From Streptomyces deccanensis (GTDB taxonomy: Bacteria > Actinomycetota > Actinomycetes > Streptomycetales > Streptomycetaceae): a DNA stretch of 64,000 nt. Within the stretch, counting starts at the first letter, position 1, and each line of letters begins with the position of its first letter. Where the stretch lies: positions 4,836,001-4,900,000 of the forward strand of contig NZ_CP092431.1 in the NCBI RefSeq assembly GCF_022385335.1, read 5' to 3'. Of this stretch, positions 46,820 through 53,593 are shown one piece after another. The notes beneath the pieces are model-generated. The model saw only the letters and a list, made by a program, of their open reading frames with translations. It did not search any database and had not been told where the DNA came from. A program made the translations under genes and the position numbers.

Positions 46820-47542
46820 TCAGCAGCAGTCGCAGCCCGACCGGCAACCGCAGGTATCCCCCTCCACGGTCTGGACGGGCTTCAGCGCGGCCGGGGCCGC
46901 AGGCGCGGGCGTGGCGCAGCAGCCCCTGCCCTGCCAGGCGTCGCGTCCTTCCTTGACCGCGATCACGGCGATGACCAGGGCCGCGACGGGGTCGGCCCAG
47001 GACCAGCCGACGGTGGCGTTGAGGACCAGGCCCGCCAGGAGTACGGCGGACAGGTAGGTGCACAGCAGGGTCTGGCGGGAGTCCGCGACCGCGGATGCCG
47101 AGCCGAGTTCGCGTCCGGCGCGCCGCTGGGCGGCGGACAGGAACGGCATCACCAGCAGGGAGAGCGCGGCAAGCACGATGCCGGGAATCGAACGGTCGGC
47201 CTCGCCGGTGCCGGCCAACGCCCGCACGGCGTCGACGGTGACGTAGGCGGCGAGCGCGAAGAACGAGACCGCGATGATCCGCAACGTGGTCTTCTCTCGG
47301 GCCTCGCGCACGGCGTGGTCCACCGCGGAGAACTGCCACGCCACCGCCGCCGCCGAGGACACCTCGATGACGGAGTCGAGGCCGAAGCCGATCAGCGCGG
47401 TGGAGGACGCGAGGCTGCCCGCGACGATCGCCACGATCGCCTCGACCACGTTGTACGTGATCGTCACCGCGACCAGGAGGCGTATGCGGCGCGCGAGTTG
47501 TTCCCGCCGGGCCGGCAGGGGCCCGAGGGAGAGCGCGGTCAT
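46820..47542 (-). CDS. CDF-type cation transporter with unusual ligands and Cys-rich tail
   Basis: A 240-residue six-helix cation diffusion facilitator. Family TM2 is STALIGFGLDSVIEVSSA with Asp and Glu in a D-x3-E pattern. TM5 is ADSRQTLLCTYLSAVLL instead of the usual HxxxD, with a membrane Cys. The expected C-terminal cytoplasmic metallochaperone-like domain is missing; instead there is a short tail with GRGCC and the end DTCGCRSGCDCC. The gene start overlaps the CmtR stop by one base (TGATG). With CmtR, it is probably a Cd/Pb or thiophilic metal exporter. Direction and metal are inferred from context. Confidence 0.85.
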   Translation of the reverse strand: MTALSLGPLPARREQLARRIRLLVAVTITYNVVEAIVAIVAGSLASSTALIGFGLDSVIEVSSAAAVAWQFSAVDHAVREAREKTTLRIIAVSFFALAAYVTVDAVRALAGTGEADRSIPGIVLAALSLLVMPFLSAAQRRAGRELGSASAVADSRQTLLCTYLSAVLLAGLVLNATVGWSWADPVAALVIAVIAVKEGRDAWQGRGCCATPAPAAPAALKPVQTVEGDTCGCRSGCDCC

Positions 47543-47877
47543 CAGCAGCAGCCCTTCTCGGCGGCCTCGGCGCAGGTGCGGTCGGTCTCGACCGCGACGA
47601 CGGCGCTGCGCAGGTCGTCCAGGGCGTGCCCGAGGCGCGGGTCGGCGAGCTCGTAGCGGGTGCGCCGCCCGACGGGCACCGCGACGACCAGACCGCAGTC
47701 ACGCAGGCAGGCCAGGTGGTTGGAGAGCCGCGTACGTGAGATGCCCAACCGCTCGGCCAGGTCGGAGGGGTGGGCCGGGCTCTCGCGCAACGCGAGCAGG
47801 AGGCGGCAGCGGATGGGGTCGGCGAGGGCACGGCCGAAGCGCGCGAGCACCTCGACATCGGAGATGACGGTCAGCAC
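47542..47877 (-). CDS. cmtR: CmtR-type Cd(II)/Pb(II)-sensing repressor
   Basis: A 111-residue ArsR/SmtB-family repressor with high similarity to mycobacterial CmtR: LARFGRALADPIRCRLLLAL, ISRTRLSNHLACLRDCGLVVAVPVGRRTRYELADPRL. The CmtR metal ligands are all present at the same numbers as I recall for M. tuberculosis CmtR: C57 and C61 in HLACLRDC and C102 in TDRTCAEA. An extra CC ends the protein (EKGCC). The start is GTG 47877. A perfect palindrome (47897-47910) lies 20 bases upstream. Its partner is the overlapping CDF transporter gene. Confidence 0.93.
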   Translation of the reverse strand: MLTVISDVEVLARFGRALADPIRCRLLLALRESPAHPSDLAERLGISRTRLSNHLACLRDCGLVVAVPVGRRTRYELADPRLGHALDDLRSAVVAVETDRTCAEAAEKGCC

Positions 47878-47896
47878 ACAGCCACGGTACAGAGAA

Positions 47897-47910
47897 TCCT
47901 GAATTCAGGA
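47897..47910. promoter_or_regulatory. CmtR operator candidate
   Basis: Perfect 14-bp palindrome TCCTGAATTCAGGA in the 42-bp gap between the arsO gene and cmtR. It suggests that cmtR and the transporter have their own metal-regulated promoter inside the longer minus-strand gene row. Confidence 0.75.
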
Positions 47911-47919
47911 AACCATGAA

Positions 47920-49059
47920 CTATCGGGTGGGCGCTCCCAGGAGGGCGGCGATCTCTCGGGCCGCCTCACGGGCGGGACGGCCGACGCCGATCAGGGTCGC
48001 GGAGGCGGGCCCGGTCCAGTCGCCGTAGCCGAGCAGGTGGAGACGCGGCTCGTCCGCGGCCCGCGTGCCGACGGTCGTGATGTGGCCGCGTCGGCCGCGG
48101 AGTTGGAGGGGAGCGAGGTGGGAGAGAGCGGACCGGAAGCCCGTGCACCAGATGACCGCGTCGGCCGCCGCTCGGGTGCCGTCGGCCCATTCGACGCCGC
48201 CGGGGACGAGGCGGGTGAACATCGGTCTTGCCTTGAGCAGGCCACGGTCGCGGGCTTCACGGACGGGCGGTACGGCGACGATGTCGCCGAGGGAGGCGAC
48301 GCCCCCGGTGTCGGTGCGGCCCTGGTCGAGGGCGCGTCGCCGGGCGGTCGCCGCGTCGAACAGCGCGCGGCCGTCGATGTCGTCGGCCAGGTAGCGGGGC
48401 GGGCGCTGGGTGACCCAGGTCAGCTCGGCGTCGGCGGCGAGGTCGGCGGCGATCTGGGCTCCGGAGTTGCCGCCGCCGACCACGATCACCCGGCGGCCCG
48501 CGAAGTCCCGAGGGCTCCGGTACTCGACGGTGTGCAGCTGTCGGCCGCCGAAAACCTCTCGTCCGGGGCCGCCGAAGACCTCTCGCCTCGGGACGCCGAG
48601 ATCCCCTCGGCCCGGGACACCGAACCCCTCTCGGCCCGGGACAGCGGGGAGGAAGGGGCACCACCACGTGCCGGTCGCGCTGATCACGGCGCGAGCGCGC
48701 CAGGCGCCGGAGTCGGTCTCCACGCGCAGGAGTTCGCCGTCGCGGTGGACGCCGAGGACGCGTACGGGCCGCTCGACGGGAAGCTCGTACCGCTTCTCGT
48801 AGTCGGCGAGGTACTCCACGACATGCCGCGCGTCGGGGTAGGGCCGCCCGGCCTGCGATGGCATCAAGCGGCCGGGCAACGAGGAGTAGGCGGCCGGGGA
48901 GAACAGGTGCAGGGAGTCCCAGGTGTGCTGCCATGCCCCGCCCGCTGTGACCTGGGCGTCGAGGATGACGAAGTCCAGGCCCAGGCGGCGCAGGTGGTAT
49001 CCGGCGGCGAGCCCGGACTGGCCGCCGCCGATCACCACCACCGGGGACGTCCGCGTCAC
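47920..49059 (-). CDS. arsO: ArsO-type flavin-dependent monooxygenase
   Basis: A 379-residue flavin monooxygenase. FAD motif VVVIGGGQSGLAAGYHLRRLG, NADP motif RRVIVVGGGNSGAQIAADLAADAELTWVTQ, and motif WQHTWDSLHLFSPAAYSSLPGRLMP, all typical of the ArsO group found in streptomycete arsenic islands. A stretch at residues 141-172 is four in-frame 8-residue repeats (PGREGFGV-like), where relatives appear to have one; they sit in the loop before the NADP domain. The GTG start overlaps the stop of the aquaporin gene (GTGA), so the two are translationally coupled. It probably oxidises an arsenical; the exact reaction is not established. Confidence 0.9.
   Translation of the reverse strand: MTRTSPVVVIGGGQSGLAAGYHLRRLGLDFVILDAQVTAGGAWQHTWDSLHLFSPAAYSSLPGRLMPSQAGRPYPDARHVVEYLADYEKRYELPVERPVRVLGVHRDGELLRVETDSGAWRARAVISATGTWWCPFLPAVPGREGFGVPGRGDLGVPRREVFGGPGREVFGGRQLHTVEYRSPRDFAGRRVIVVGGGNSGAQIAADLAADAELTWVTQRPPRYLADDIDGRALFDAATARRRALDQGRTDTGGVASLGDIVAVPPVREARDRGLLKARPMFTRLVPGGVEWADGTRAAADAVIWCTGFRSALSHLAPLQLRGRRGHITTVGTRAADEPRLHLLGYGDWTGPASATLIGVGRPAREAAREIAALLGAPTR
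48544..48639. repeat. 24-bp tandem repeat inside arsO (4 copies)
   Basis: Four imperfect 24-bp units encode PGREGFGV, PGRGDLGV, PRREVFGG and PGREVFGG. They are in frame and sit between the FAD and NADP domains. The copies have diverged by several substitutions, so the expansion is not the newest in the window. Confidence 0.9.
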
Positions 49060-49826
49060 TCGGCGGTGTCCCGCCCGGGCAGGAAGATGAGCGCCACCAG
49101 CGCAAGTCCGACCACGCCACCGATCAGCTGCATGCCGATGAACCCGGCGACCGAGCCGGGCGCGATACCGGCGAACGTGTCGCTAAAGGTACGGCCGATG
49201 GTCACCGCCGGGTTGGCGAAGGACGTCGACGAGGTGAACCAGTACGCGGCGCCGATGTAGGAGGCGACCGCCACGGGGGCGAAGCGCAGTTGGTCGGTGC
49301 GGGCCAGGCCGAAGATCAGCAGGATCAGGCCGGCGGTGGCGACGACCTCGCCGAGCAGCAGGTGCCCGGCGGACCGGTCGTGGGTGGACCACTCGACCAG
49401 AGGCTCGCCGAACATCGCGTCCGCCAGGATCGCGCCCGCGATGGCCCCGACGATCTGCGAGGGGACGTAGACCGCCGCCTCGCGGATGGTCACACCGGCG
49501 CCGCCGCGCCTGCCGGTCCACCATTCGGCCAGCGTGACCACGGGGTTGAAGTGGGCGCCGGAGACCGGGCCGAGCAGGAGGATCAGGACGCCGAGGCCGA
49601 AGACGGTGGCCAGGGAGTTGGCCAGCAACTGCACGCCGACGTCCCGGGTCAGCTCGGTGGCCTGGATGCCGGAGCCGATCACCACCGCCACCAGGGCCGC
49701 CGTGCCGACCAGTTCGGCGGCGGCGCGGGCCGCCAGGGGCCTGCGCGGCGGGGTGGCGCCCGGCGCGGGCTGCGGCTCAGCGGACGGTATGGCCGACTCC
49801 GTGGCGGATTCGTGCGTGGCGGTCAA
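49056..49826 (-). CDS. aqpS: aquaporin/aquaglyceroporin of AqpS type
   Basis: About 256 residues with six membrane helices and the two NPA-type boxes in MIP order: GAHFNPVVTLAEWW (NPV) and TSFANPAVTIGRTF (NPA with Arg after). In arsenic operons such channels (AqpS) let arsenite leave the cell down its gradient after ArsC reduction of arsenate. A low-complexity N-terminus of about 35 residues precedes the first helix. The best start is TTG 49826, 5 bases after AAGGAG. It lies between arsR (49865-50173) and arsO with a 4-base stop/start overlap to arsO, so arsR-aqpS-arsO form an operon. Confidence 0.9.
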   Translation of the reverse strand: MTATHESATESAIPSAEPQPAPGATPPRRPLAARAAAELVGTAALVAVVIGSGIQATELTRDVGVQLLANSLATVFGLGVLILLLGPVSGAHFNPVVTLAEWWTGRRGGAGVTIREAAVYVPSQIVGAIAGAILADAMFGEPLVEWSTHDRSAGHLLLGEVVATAGLILLIFGLARTDQLRFAPVAVASYIGAAYWFTSSTSFANPAVTIGRTFSDTFAGIAPGSVAGFIGMQLIGGVVGLALVALIFLPGRDTAE

Positions 49827-49864
49827 CAAGACTCCTTGGTGCGGTCGCCGGGGGCGGCGAGGGG

Positions 49865-50173
49865 TCAGGGGCAGGACCGCTTGTTGTCGGCGGCGGTGCG
49901 GGCGGACTCGGCCAGGTCGGCGAACTGGCCCGCGAGGGAGGCGATGACGTCGGGCTTGAGCCGGTAGTAGGTGAACCGGCCGCACGGCTCCGTCTCCACG
50001 ACCCCGGCCTCGCGCAGCACTCTCAGATGGTTGGAGAGGTTGGTCTGGCGGGCACCGGTCTCCTCCACGAGGTGGGTGGTGCACAGCGTCTCTTTGGCGA
50101 GCAGGGTCACGATCTGGAGCCTGAGCGGGTCGGCGAGCACCCGGATCAGGTCAGTGTCGACTGACGTCATCAT
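49865..50173 (-). CDS. arsR: ArsR family arsenite-responsive repressor
   Basis: A 102-residue repressor. HTH: LVEETGARQTNLSNHLRVLREAGVVETEPCGRFTYYRLKPD. The typical CVC pair in the metal-sensing helix is absent (ETLCTTHLVEE has a single C31). Other cysteines are C64 in the wing and C101 at the C-terminus, so As(III) would bind by a different Cys set than in the arsR at 46361. It is divergent from arsC and heads the aqpS-arsO operon. The gap to arsC contains a TCAGT-GGTG-ACTGA palindrome. Start ATG 50173 (MMTSV; the second Met is also possible). Confidence 0.92.
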   Translation of the reverse strand: MMTSVDTDLIRVLADPLRLQIVTLLAKETLCTTHLVEETGARQTNLSNHLRVLREAGVVETEPCGRFTYYRLKPDVIASLAGQFADLAESARTAADNKRSCP

Positions 50174-50190
50174 GCACTGATACTGTCACA

Positions 50191-50204
50191 TCAGTGGTGA
50201 CTGA
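50191..50204. promoter_or_regulatory. ArsR operator candidate between arsR and arsC
   Basis: Palindrome TCAGT-GGTG-ACTGA in the 101-bp divergent gap, with further ACTGA-like half sites (ACTGAT at 50176-50181, CTGACA at 50201-50206). It fits an ArsR site controlling both directions. Confidence 0.65.
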
Positions 50205-50274
50205 CACCACCGGGTGCTGACATCATTCGCGCCTGATGCCGTCGTGAGACAAGAGAGACAAGAGAGAGCCTCCG

Positions 50275-50688
50275 ATGTCCGACAAGCCCTCCGTGCTGTT
50301 CGTCTGTGTCCACAACGCCGGCCGTTCCCAGATGGCCGCCGCGTGGCTGACCCACCTGGCCGGGGACCGTGTCGAGGTCCGCTCCGCCGGCTCCAACCCG
50401 GGCGCGGGCGTCAACCCGGCCGCCGTCGAGGCCATGGCCGAGGTCGGCATCGACATCTCCGCCGAGGTCCCGAAGATGCTCACCGTCGACGCCGTCAAGG
50501 AGTCCGACGTCTGCATCACCATGGGCTGCGGCGACACCTGCCCGGTCTTCCCCGGCAAGCGGTACCTGGACTGGCAGTTGGAGGACCCGGCGGGCCAGGG
50601 CGTCGAGGCCGTACGGCCCATCCGTGACGAGATCAAGGTCCTGGTCGAGGGCCTGATCAAGGAGATCGCGCCGGAGCCCCAGGCATGA
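50275..50688 (+). CDS. arsC: arsenate reductase ArsC (thioredoxin/mycothiol type)
   Basis: A 137-residue low-molecular-weight-phosphatase-fold arsenate reductase. The phosphate loop is [10 protein letters not shown] (C11-x5-R17). Further cysteines for the relay are in [18 protein letters not shown] (C85 and C89). It reduces arsenate to arsenite. Start: the ATG after GAGAGAGCC. It overlaps the thioredoxin reductase gene by four bases (ATGA), so electron supply is co-expressed. It is the first gene of a plus-strand operon. Confidence 0.95.
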   Translation: MSDKPSVLFVCVHNAGRSQMAAAWLTHLAGDRVEVRSAGSNPGAGVNPAAVEAMAEVGIDISAEVPKMLTVDAVKESDVCITMGCGDTCPVFPGKRYLDWQLEDPAGQGVEAVRPIRDEIKVLVEGLIKEIAPEPQA

Positions 50689-51713
50689 GCACTGCCACCG
50701 GGCCGGACGCGGCCGAGAAGACCCCTGCGGAAACCACGGACCTCCGCGACGTCATCGTGATCGGCTCCGGCCCCGCCGGATACACGGCCGCCCTCTACAC
50801 CGCCCGCGCCTCGCTGAAGCCGCTGGTCTTCGAGGGCGCGGTCACCGCCGGCGGCGCGCTGGTCCAGACGACCGAGGTGGAGAACTTCCCCGGCTTCCGC
50901 GACGGCATCATGGGCCCCGACCTCATGGACAACATGCGCGCCCAGGCCGAACGCTTCGGCGCCGAGCTCATCCCCGACGACATCGTCGCCGTCGACCTCA
51001 CCGGACCCGTCAAGACCGTCACCGACAGCGCGGGCACGGTCCACCGAGCCAAGTCCGTCATCGTGGCGACCGGCTCCCAGCACCGCAAGCTCGATCTCCC
51101 GGGCGAGGACGCGCTGTGCGGCCGAGGTGTCTCGTACTGCGCGACCTGTGACGGCTTCTTCTTCCGCGAGCACGACATCGTGGTCGTCGGCGGCGGCGAC
51201 ACGGCGATGGAGGAGGCCGCCTTCCTCTCCCGCTTCGCCCGCTCCGTGACCGTCGTCCACCGCCGCGACACCCTGCGCGCCTCCAAGGCCATGCAGGAGC
51301 GCGCCTTCGCCGACCCGAAGATCTCCTTCACCTGGAACAGCGAGGTCGCCGAGATCCACGAGGACGGCGGCAAACTCGCCGGCCTCACCCTGCGCGACAC
51401 CGTCACCGGAGAGACCACCCGCCTCCCCGCCACCGGCCTGTTCGTCGCCATCGGCCACGACCCGCGCACCGACCTGCTCACCGGCCAACTCGACCTGGAC
51501 GACGAGGGCTACCTCAAGGTCGCCTCCCCCTCCACCCGCACGAACATCCCCGGTGTCTTCGGCGCCGGCGACGTCGTCGACCACACCTACCGCCAGGCCA
51601 TCACCGCGGCCGGCTCCGGCTGCGCCGCCGCCCTGGACGCCGAGCGGTACCTCGCCGCCCTCGCCGACACCCAGCAGACGGCCGAGCCGGACAAGCTCCC
51701 GGCTATCGCCTGA
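50685..51713 (+). CDS. thioredoxin reductase (ArsT/TrxB)
   Basis: A 342-residue low-molecular-weight thioredoxin reductase. FAD motif [30 protein letters not shown]; redox pair [10 protein letters not shown] (CxxC); NADP motif [35 protein letters not shown]; and [34 protein letters not shown]. Such genes in arsenic islands (ArsT) recycle thioredoxin for ArsC. Start: ATG in the ATGA overlap with arsC. An N-terminal extension of about 20 residues precedes the FAD motif. No thioredoxin gene is seen near, so a housekeeping one may be used. Confidence 0.95.
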   Translation: MSTATGPDAAEKTPAETTDLRDVIVIGSGPAGYTAALYTARASLKPLVFEGAVTAGGALVQTTEVENFPGFRDGIMGPDLMDNMRAQAERFGAELIPDDIVAVDLTGPVKTVTDSAGTVHRAKSVIVATGSQHRKLDLPGEDALCGRGVSYCATCDGFFFREHDIVVVGGGDTAMEEAAFLSRFARSVTVVHRRDTLRASKAMQERAFADPKISFTWNSEVAEIHEDGGKLAGLTLRDTVTGETTRLPATGLFVAIGHDPRTDLLTGQLDLDDEGYLKVASPSTRTNIPGVFGAGDVVDHTYRQAITAAGSGCAAALDAERYLAALADTQQTAEPDKLPAIA

Positions 51714-51832
51714 GCGACACCCGAGCACGATCCACGCCCACCTGGTCTGACGCCCCCTCGTGCGCCCTCTGAAGACCCCGGCCCGGGGGCGTGCCGCAGC
51801 CTCCATTGACGGGAGGAGATAGCTCAACGAAC

Positions 51833-51843
51833 ATTGACTCAAT
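51833..51843. promoter_or_regulatory. ArsR-type operator overlapping the start of the fusion gene
   Basis: ATTGA-C-TCAAT is a perfect 5+1+5 palindrome whose right end contains the AT of the ATG at 51842. A further CATTGAC half site is at 51804-51810. An operator on the start codon implies either a leaderless transcript or an upstream start. Confidence 0.6.
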
Positions 51844-52537
51844 GAACGCTGAGTGGTCTGCATCGACGGTGGCACGCGCGCAACGGCACGCGGCGCTGGG
51901 GGAGCCCGCCCGCCTGGCGATCATCGACCGGCTGCTGCTGGGCGACGCCTCGCCCGGCGAACTCGGCGAGGAGCTGGGCCTGCCCAGCAATCTCCTCGCC
52001 CACCATGTGAAGCTGCTCGACCAGGTCGGCCTGGTCGAGCGGTCCCGCTCCGAAGGAGACCGTAGGCGCACCTATCTGCGGCTACGCGCGGAAGCCCTGG
52101 CCGACACGATGCCCGCCCCCCTGCGGACCGCGCCTCGCGTGGTGTTCGTCTGCACCCACAACTCCGCCCGCTCCCACCTCGCCGTCGCCCTCTGGAAGCG
52201 CCACAGCACCATCCCGGCCGCCTCGGCGGGGACCAGGCCCGCGCAGCGCGTACACCCGCGAGCCGTCGCCACCGCGCGCCGGCACGGCCTCTCCCTGGCC
52301 CCCGCCCGCACCTCCCACGTCGACGAGACGCTCCGCCCGGACGACCTCGTCGTCGCCGTCTGCGACAACGCCCACGAAGAACTCGGCCCCCGCGTCCCCG
52401 ACCGCCTGCACTGGTCGGTCCCCGATCCCACCCGCACCGGCACCGACGACGCCTTCGCCGACGCCCTGAGTGATCTCGCCGACCGGGTCGACCGGCTGGC
52501 TCCCGCCGTCCGCCCTCCTGGAGGCACCGATGACTGA
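51842..52537 (+). CDS. ArsR HTH fused to low-molecular-weight phosphatase/ArsC domain
   Basis: A 231-residue fusion. Residues about 8-85 form a winged helix of ArsR type (AALGEPARLAIIDRLLLGDASPGELGEELGLPSNLLAHHVKLLDQVGLVERSRSEGDRRRTYLRL). Residues about 98-225 are a low-molecular-weight phosphatase/arsenate-reductase domain with VFVCTHNSARSHLA (C104-x5-R110) and DDLVVAVCDNAHEE. The HTH part contains no cysteine, so arsenic sensing cannot use the usual site and may depend on the C-terminal domain. The start is uncertain: ATG 51842 lacks a close RBS (GGGAGGAG is 23 bases upstream), and GTG 51791 or TTG 51806 are in frame. The stop overlaps the next arsC start. Confidence 0.9.
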   Translation: MNAEWSASTVARAQRHAALGEPARLAIIDRLLLGDASPGELGEELGLPSNLLAHHVKLLDQVGLVERSRSEGDRRRTYLRLRAEALADTMPAPLRTAPRVVFVCTHNSARSHLAVALWKRHSTIPAASAGTRPAQRVHPRAVATARRHGLSLAPARTSHVDETLRPDDLVVAVCDNAHEELGPRVPDRLHWSVPDPTRTGTDDAFADALSDLADRVDRLAPAVRPPGGTDD

Positions 52538-53192
52538 GACCGCGTCCACCCCGCACCGCAATCTGAGCGTCGACCAGCAACTCGCCCTGCGCACCGCGGC
52601 CGGCCACCTGAGCCGGGAGTTCGACGGTGTCTTCGGCCAGGAGACCATCGAACGCTTCCTGCACACCAGCTACGACCAGTTCGCCGGCCGCAGCACCGTC
52701 CCCAACTACCTCCCCCTGATCGCCGAACGCTTCGCCCGCCAGCGCCTGCGCGCCCTCGCGAAGGTCGAAGGCCACCACACCGACGGCAAGCCCGTCGTCC
52801 TGTTCCTGTGCGTCCACAACGCCGGGCGCAGCCAGATGGCCATGGGTTTCTTCCAGCACCTCGCCGGTGACAGCGCCGTCGCGTGGTCGGGCGGCTCCGA
52901 ACCCGGCTACGAGGTCAACCCCTCAGCCGTCGCCGCGATGAGCGAACGCGGCATCGACATCTCCCGCGAGTACGCCAAGCCGTGGACCGACGAGGTCGTC
53001 CGCGCCGCCGACGTCGTCGTCAGCATGGGCTGCGGCGACGCCTGCCCCGTCTTCCCCGGCAAGCGCTACCTCGACTGGACCCTGGACGACCCCGAGGGCA
53101 GGACCGTCGACGGCGTCCGCCCCATCCGCGACGAGATCGAGCGCCGCGTCCGCGGGCTGCTCGACGAACTCGGGGTCCCGGTGCGGAACTGA
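52530..53192 (+). CDS. arsC: arsenate reductase ArsC with N-terminal helical domain
   Basis: A 220-residue arsenate reductase with an extra N-terminal domain (about 10-80, LSVDQQLALRTAAGHLSREFDGVFGQETIERFLHTSYDQF), a three-helix type dimerisation domain known from actinobacterial ArsC proteins. The catalytic domain has [13 protein letters not shown] (C94-x5-R100) and [26 protein letters not shown]. The ATG at 52530 overlaps the stop of the fusion gene, with GGAGG 6 bases upstream, so both are coupled. It is the second ArsC of the island and its last gene; 133 bases later comes the 3' end of tRNA-Lys. Confidence 0.94.
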   Translation: MTETASTPHRNLSVDQQLALRTAAGHLSREFDGVFGQETIERFLHTSYDQFAGRSTVPNYLPLIAERFARQRLRALAKVEGHHTDGKPVVLFLCVHNAGRSQMAMGFFQHLAGDSAVAWSGGSEPGYEVNPSAVAAMSERGIDISREYAKPWTDEVVRAADVVVSMGCGDACPVFPGKRYLDWTLDDPEGRTVDGVRPIRDEIERRVRGLLDELGVPVRN

Positions 53193-53325
53193 CTGCGGGT
53201 GCGGCAGAGCTTGTCGGCCGGCAGCGCTGCGCAGGCCCCCGGAAACGAGGAAGCGTCCGAGCCGACCGAAGTCGACCCGGACGCCGCGTAGCAGGTCAGA
53301 AGGGGTTTCCCTTCCCCCGCGCCGG

Positions 53326-53398
53326 TAGGCCCTGTGGGACTCGAACCCACAACCAATGGATTAAAAGTCCACTGCTCTGCCAATTGAGCTAAGGGCCC
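53326..53398 (-). tRNA. tRNA-Lys (TTT)
   Basis: The minus strand gives a 73-nt cloverleaf starting GGGCCCTTAGCTCAATTGG with anticodon loop CTTTTAA and T arm GTGGGTTCGAGTCCCAC. The 1-72 pair is G-U; discriminator A; CCA is not encoded. Its 3' end points at the arsenic island, the orientation used by actinomycete integrative elements. Confidence 0.95.
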
Positions 53399-53538
53399 AG
53401 GCGATGTTGCCTCCCCGAGCATAGCCGGACGTGGCCGGGAGTCCGATCGGGTATCGGTGTCCCGGCCGCGTCGGAGGGCCGTAAAAAGGTTCGCCGGAGA
53501 ACAGAACGGGCGCAAGATCGGCGGAAGTCGGGCGAGTT

Positions 53539-53587
53539 GGCCGGGCCGGGCCCCGGAGCCGACCCACGACGGGAGCCCGGCCCGGCC
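53539..53587 (-). terminator. hairpin downstream of amino-acid permease gene
   Basis: Perfect 13-bp arms GGCCGGGCCGGGC (53539-53551) and its complement (53575-53587), loop 23 nt. It lies just after the permease stop codon on the minus strand. There is no T run, as often in streptomycetes. Confidence 0.7.
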
Positions 53588-53593
53588 ACGGGA

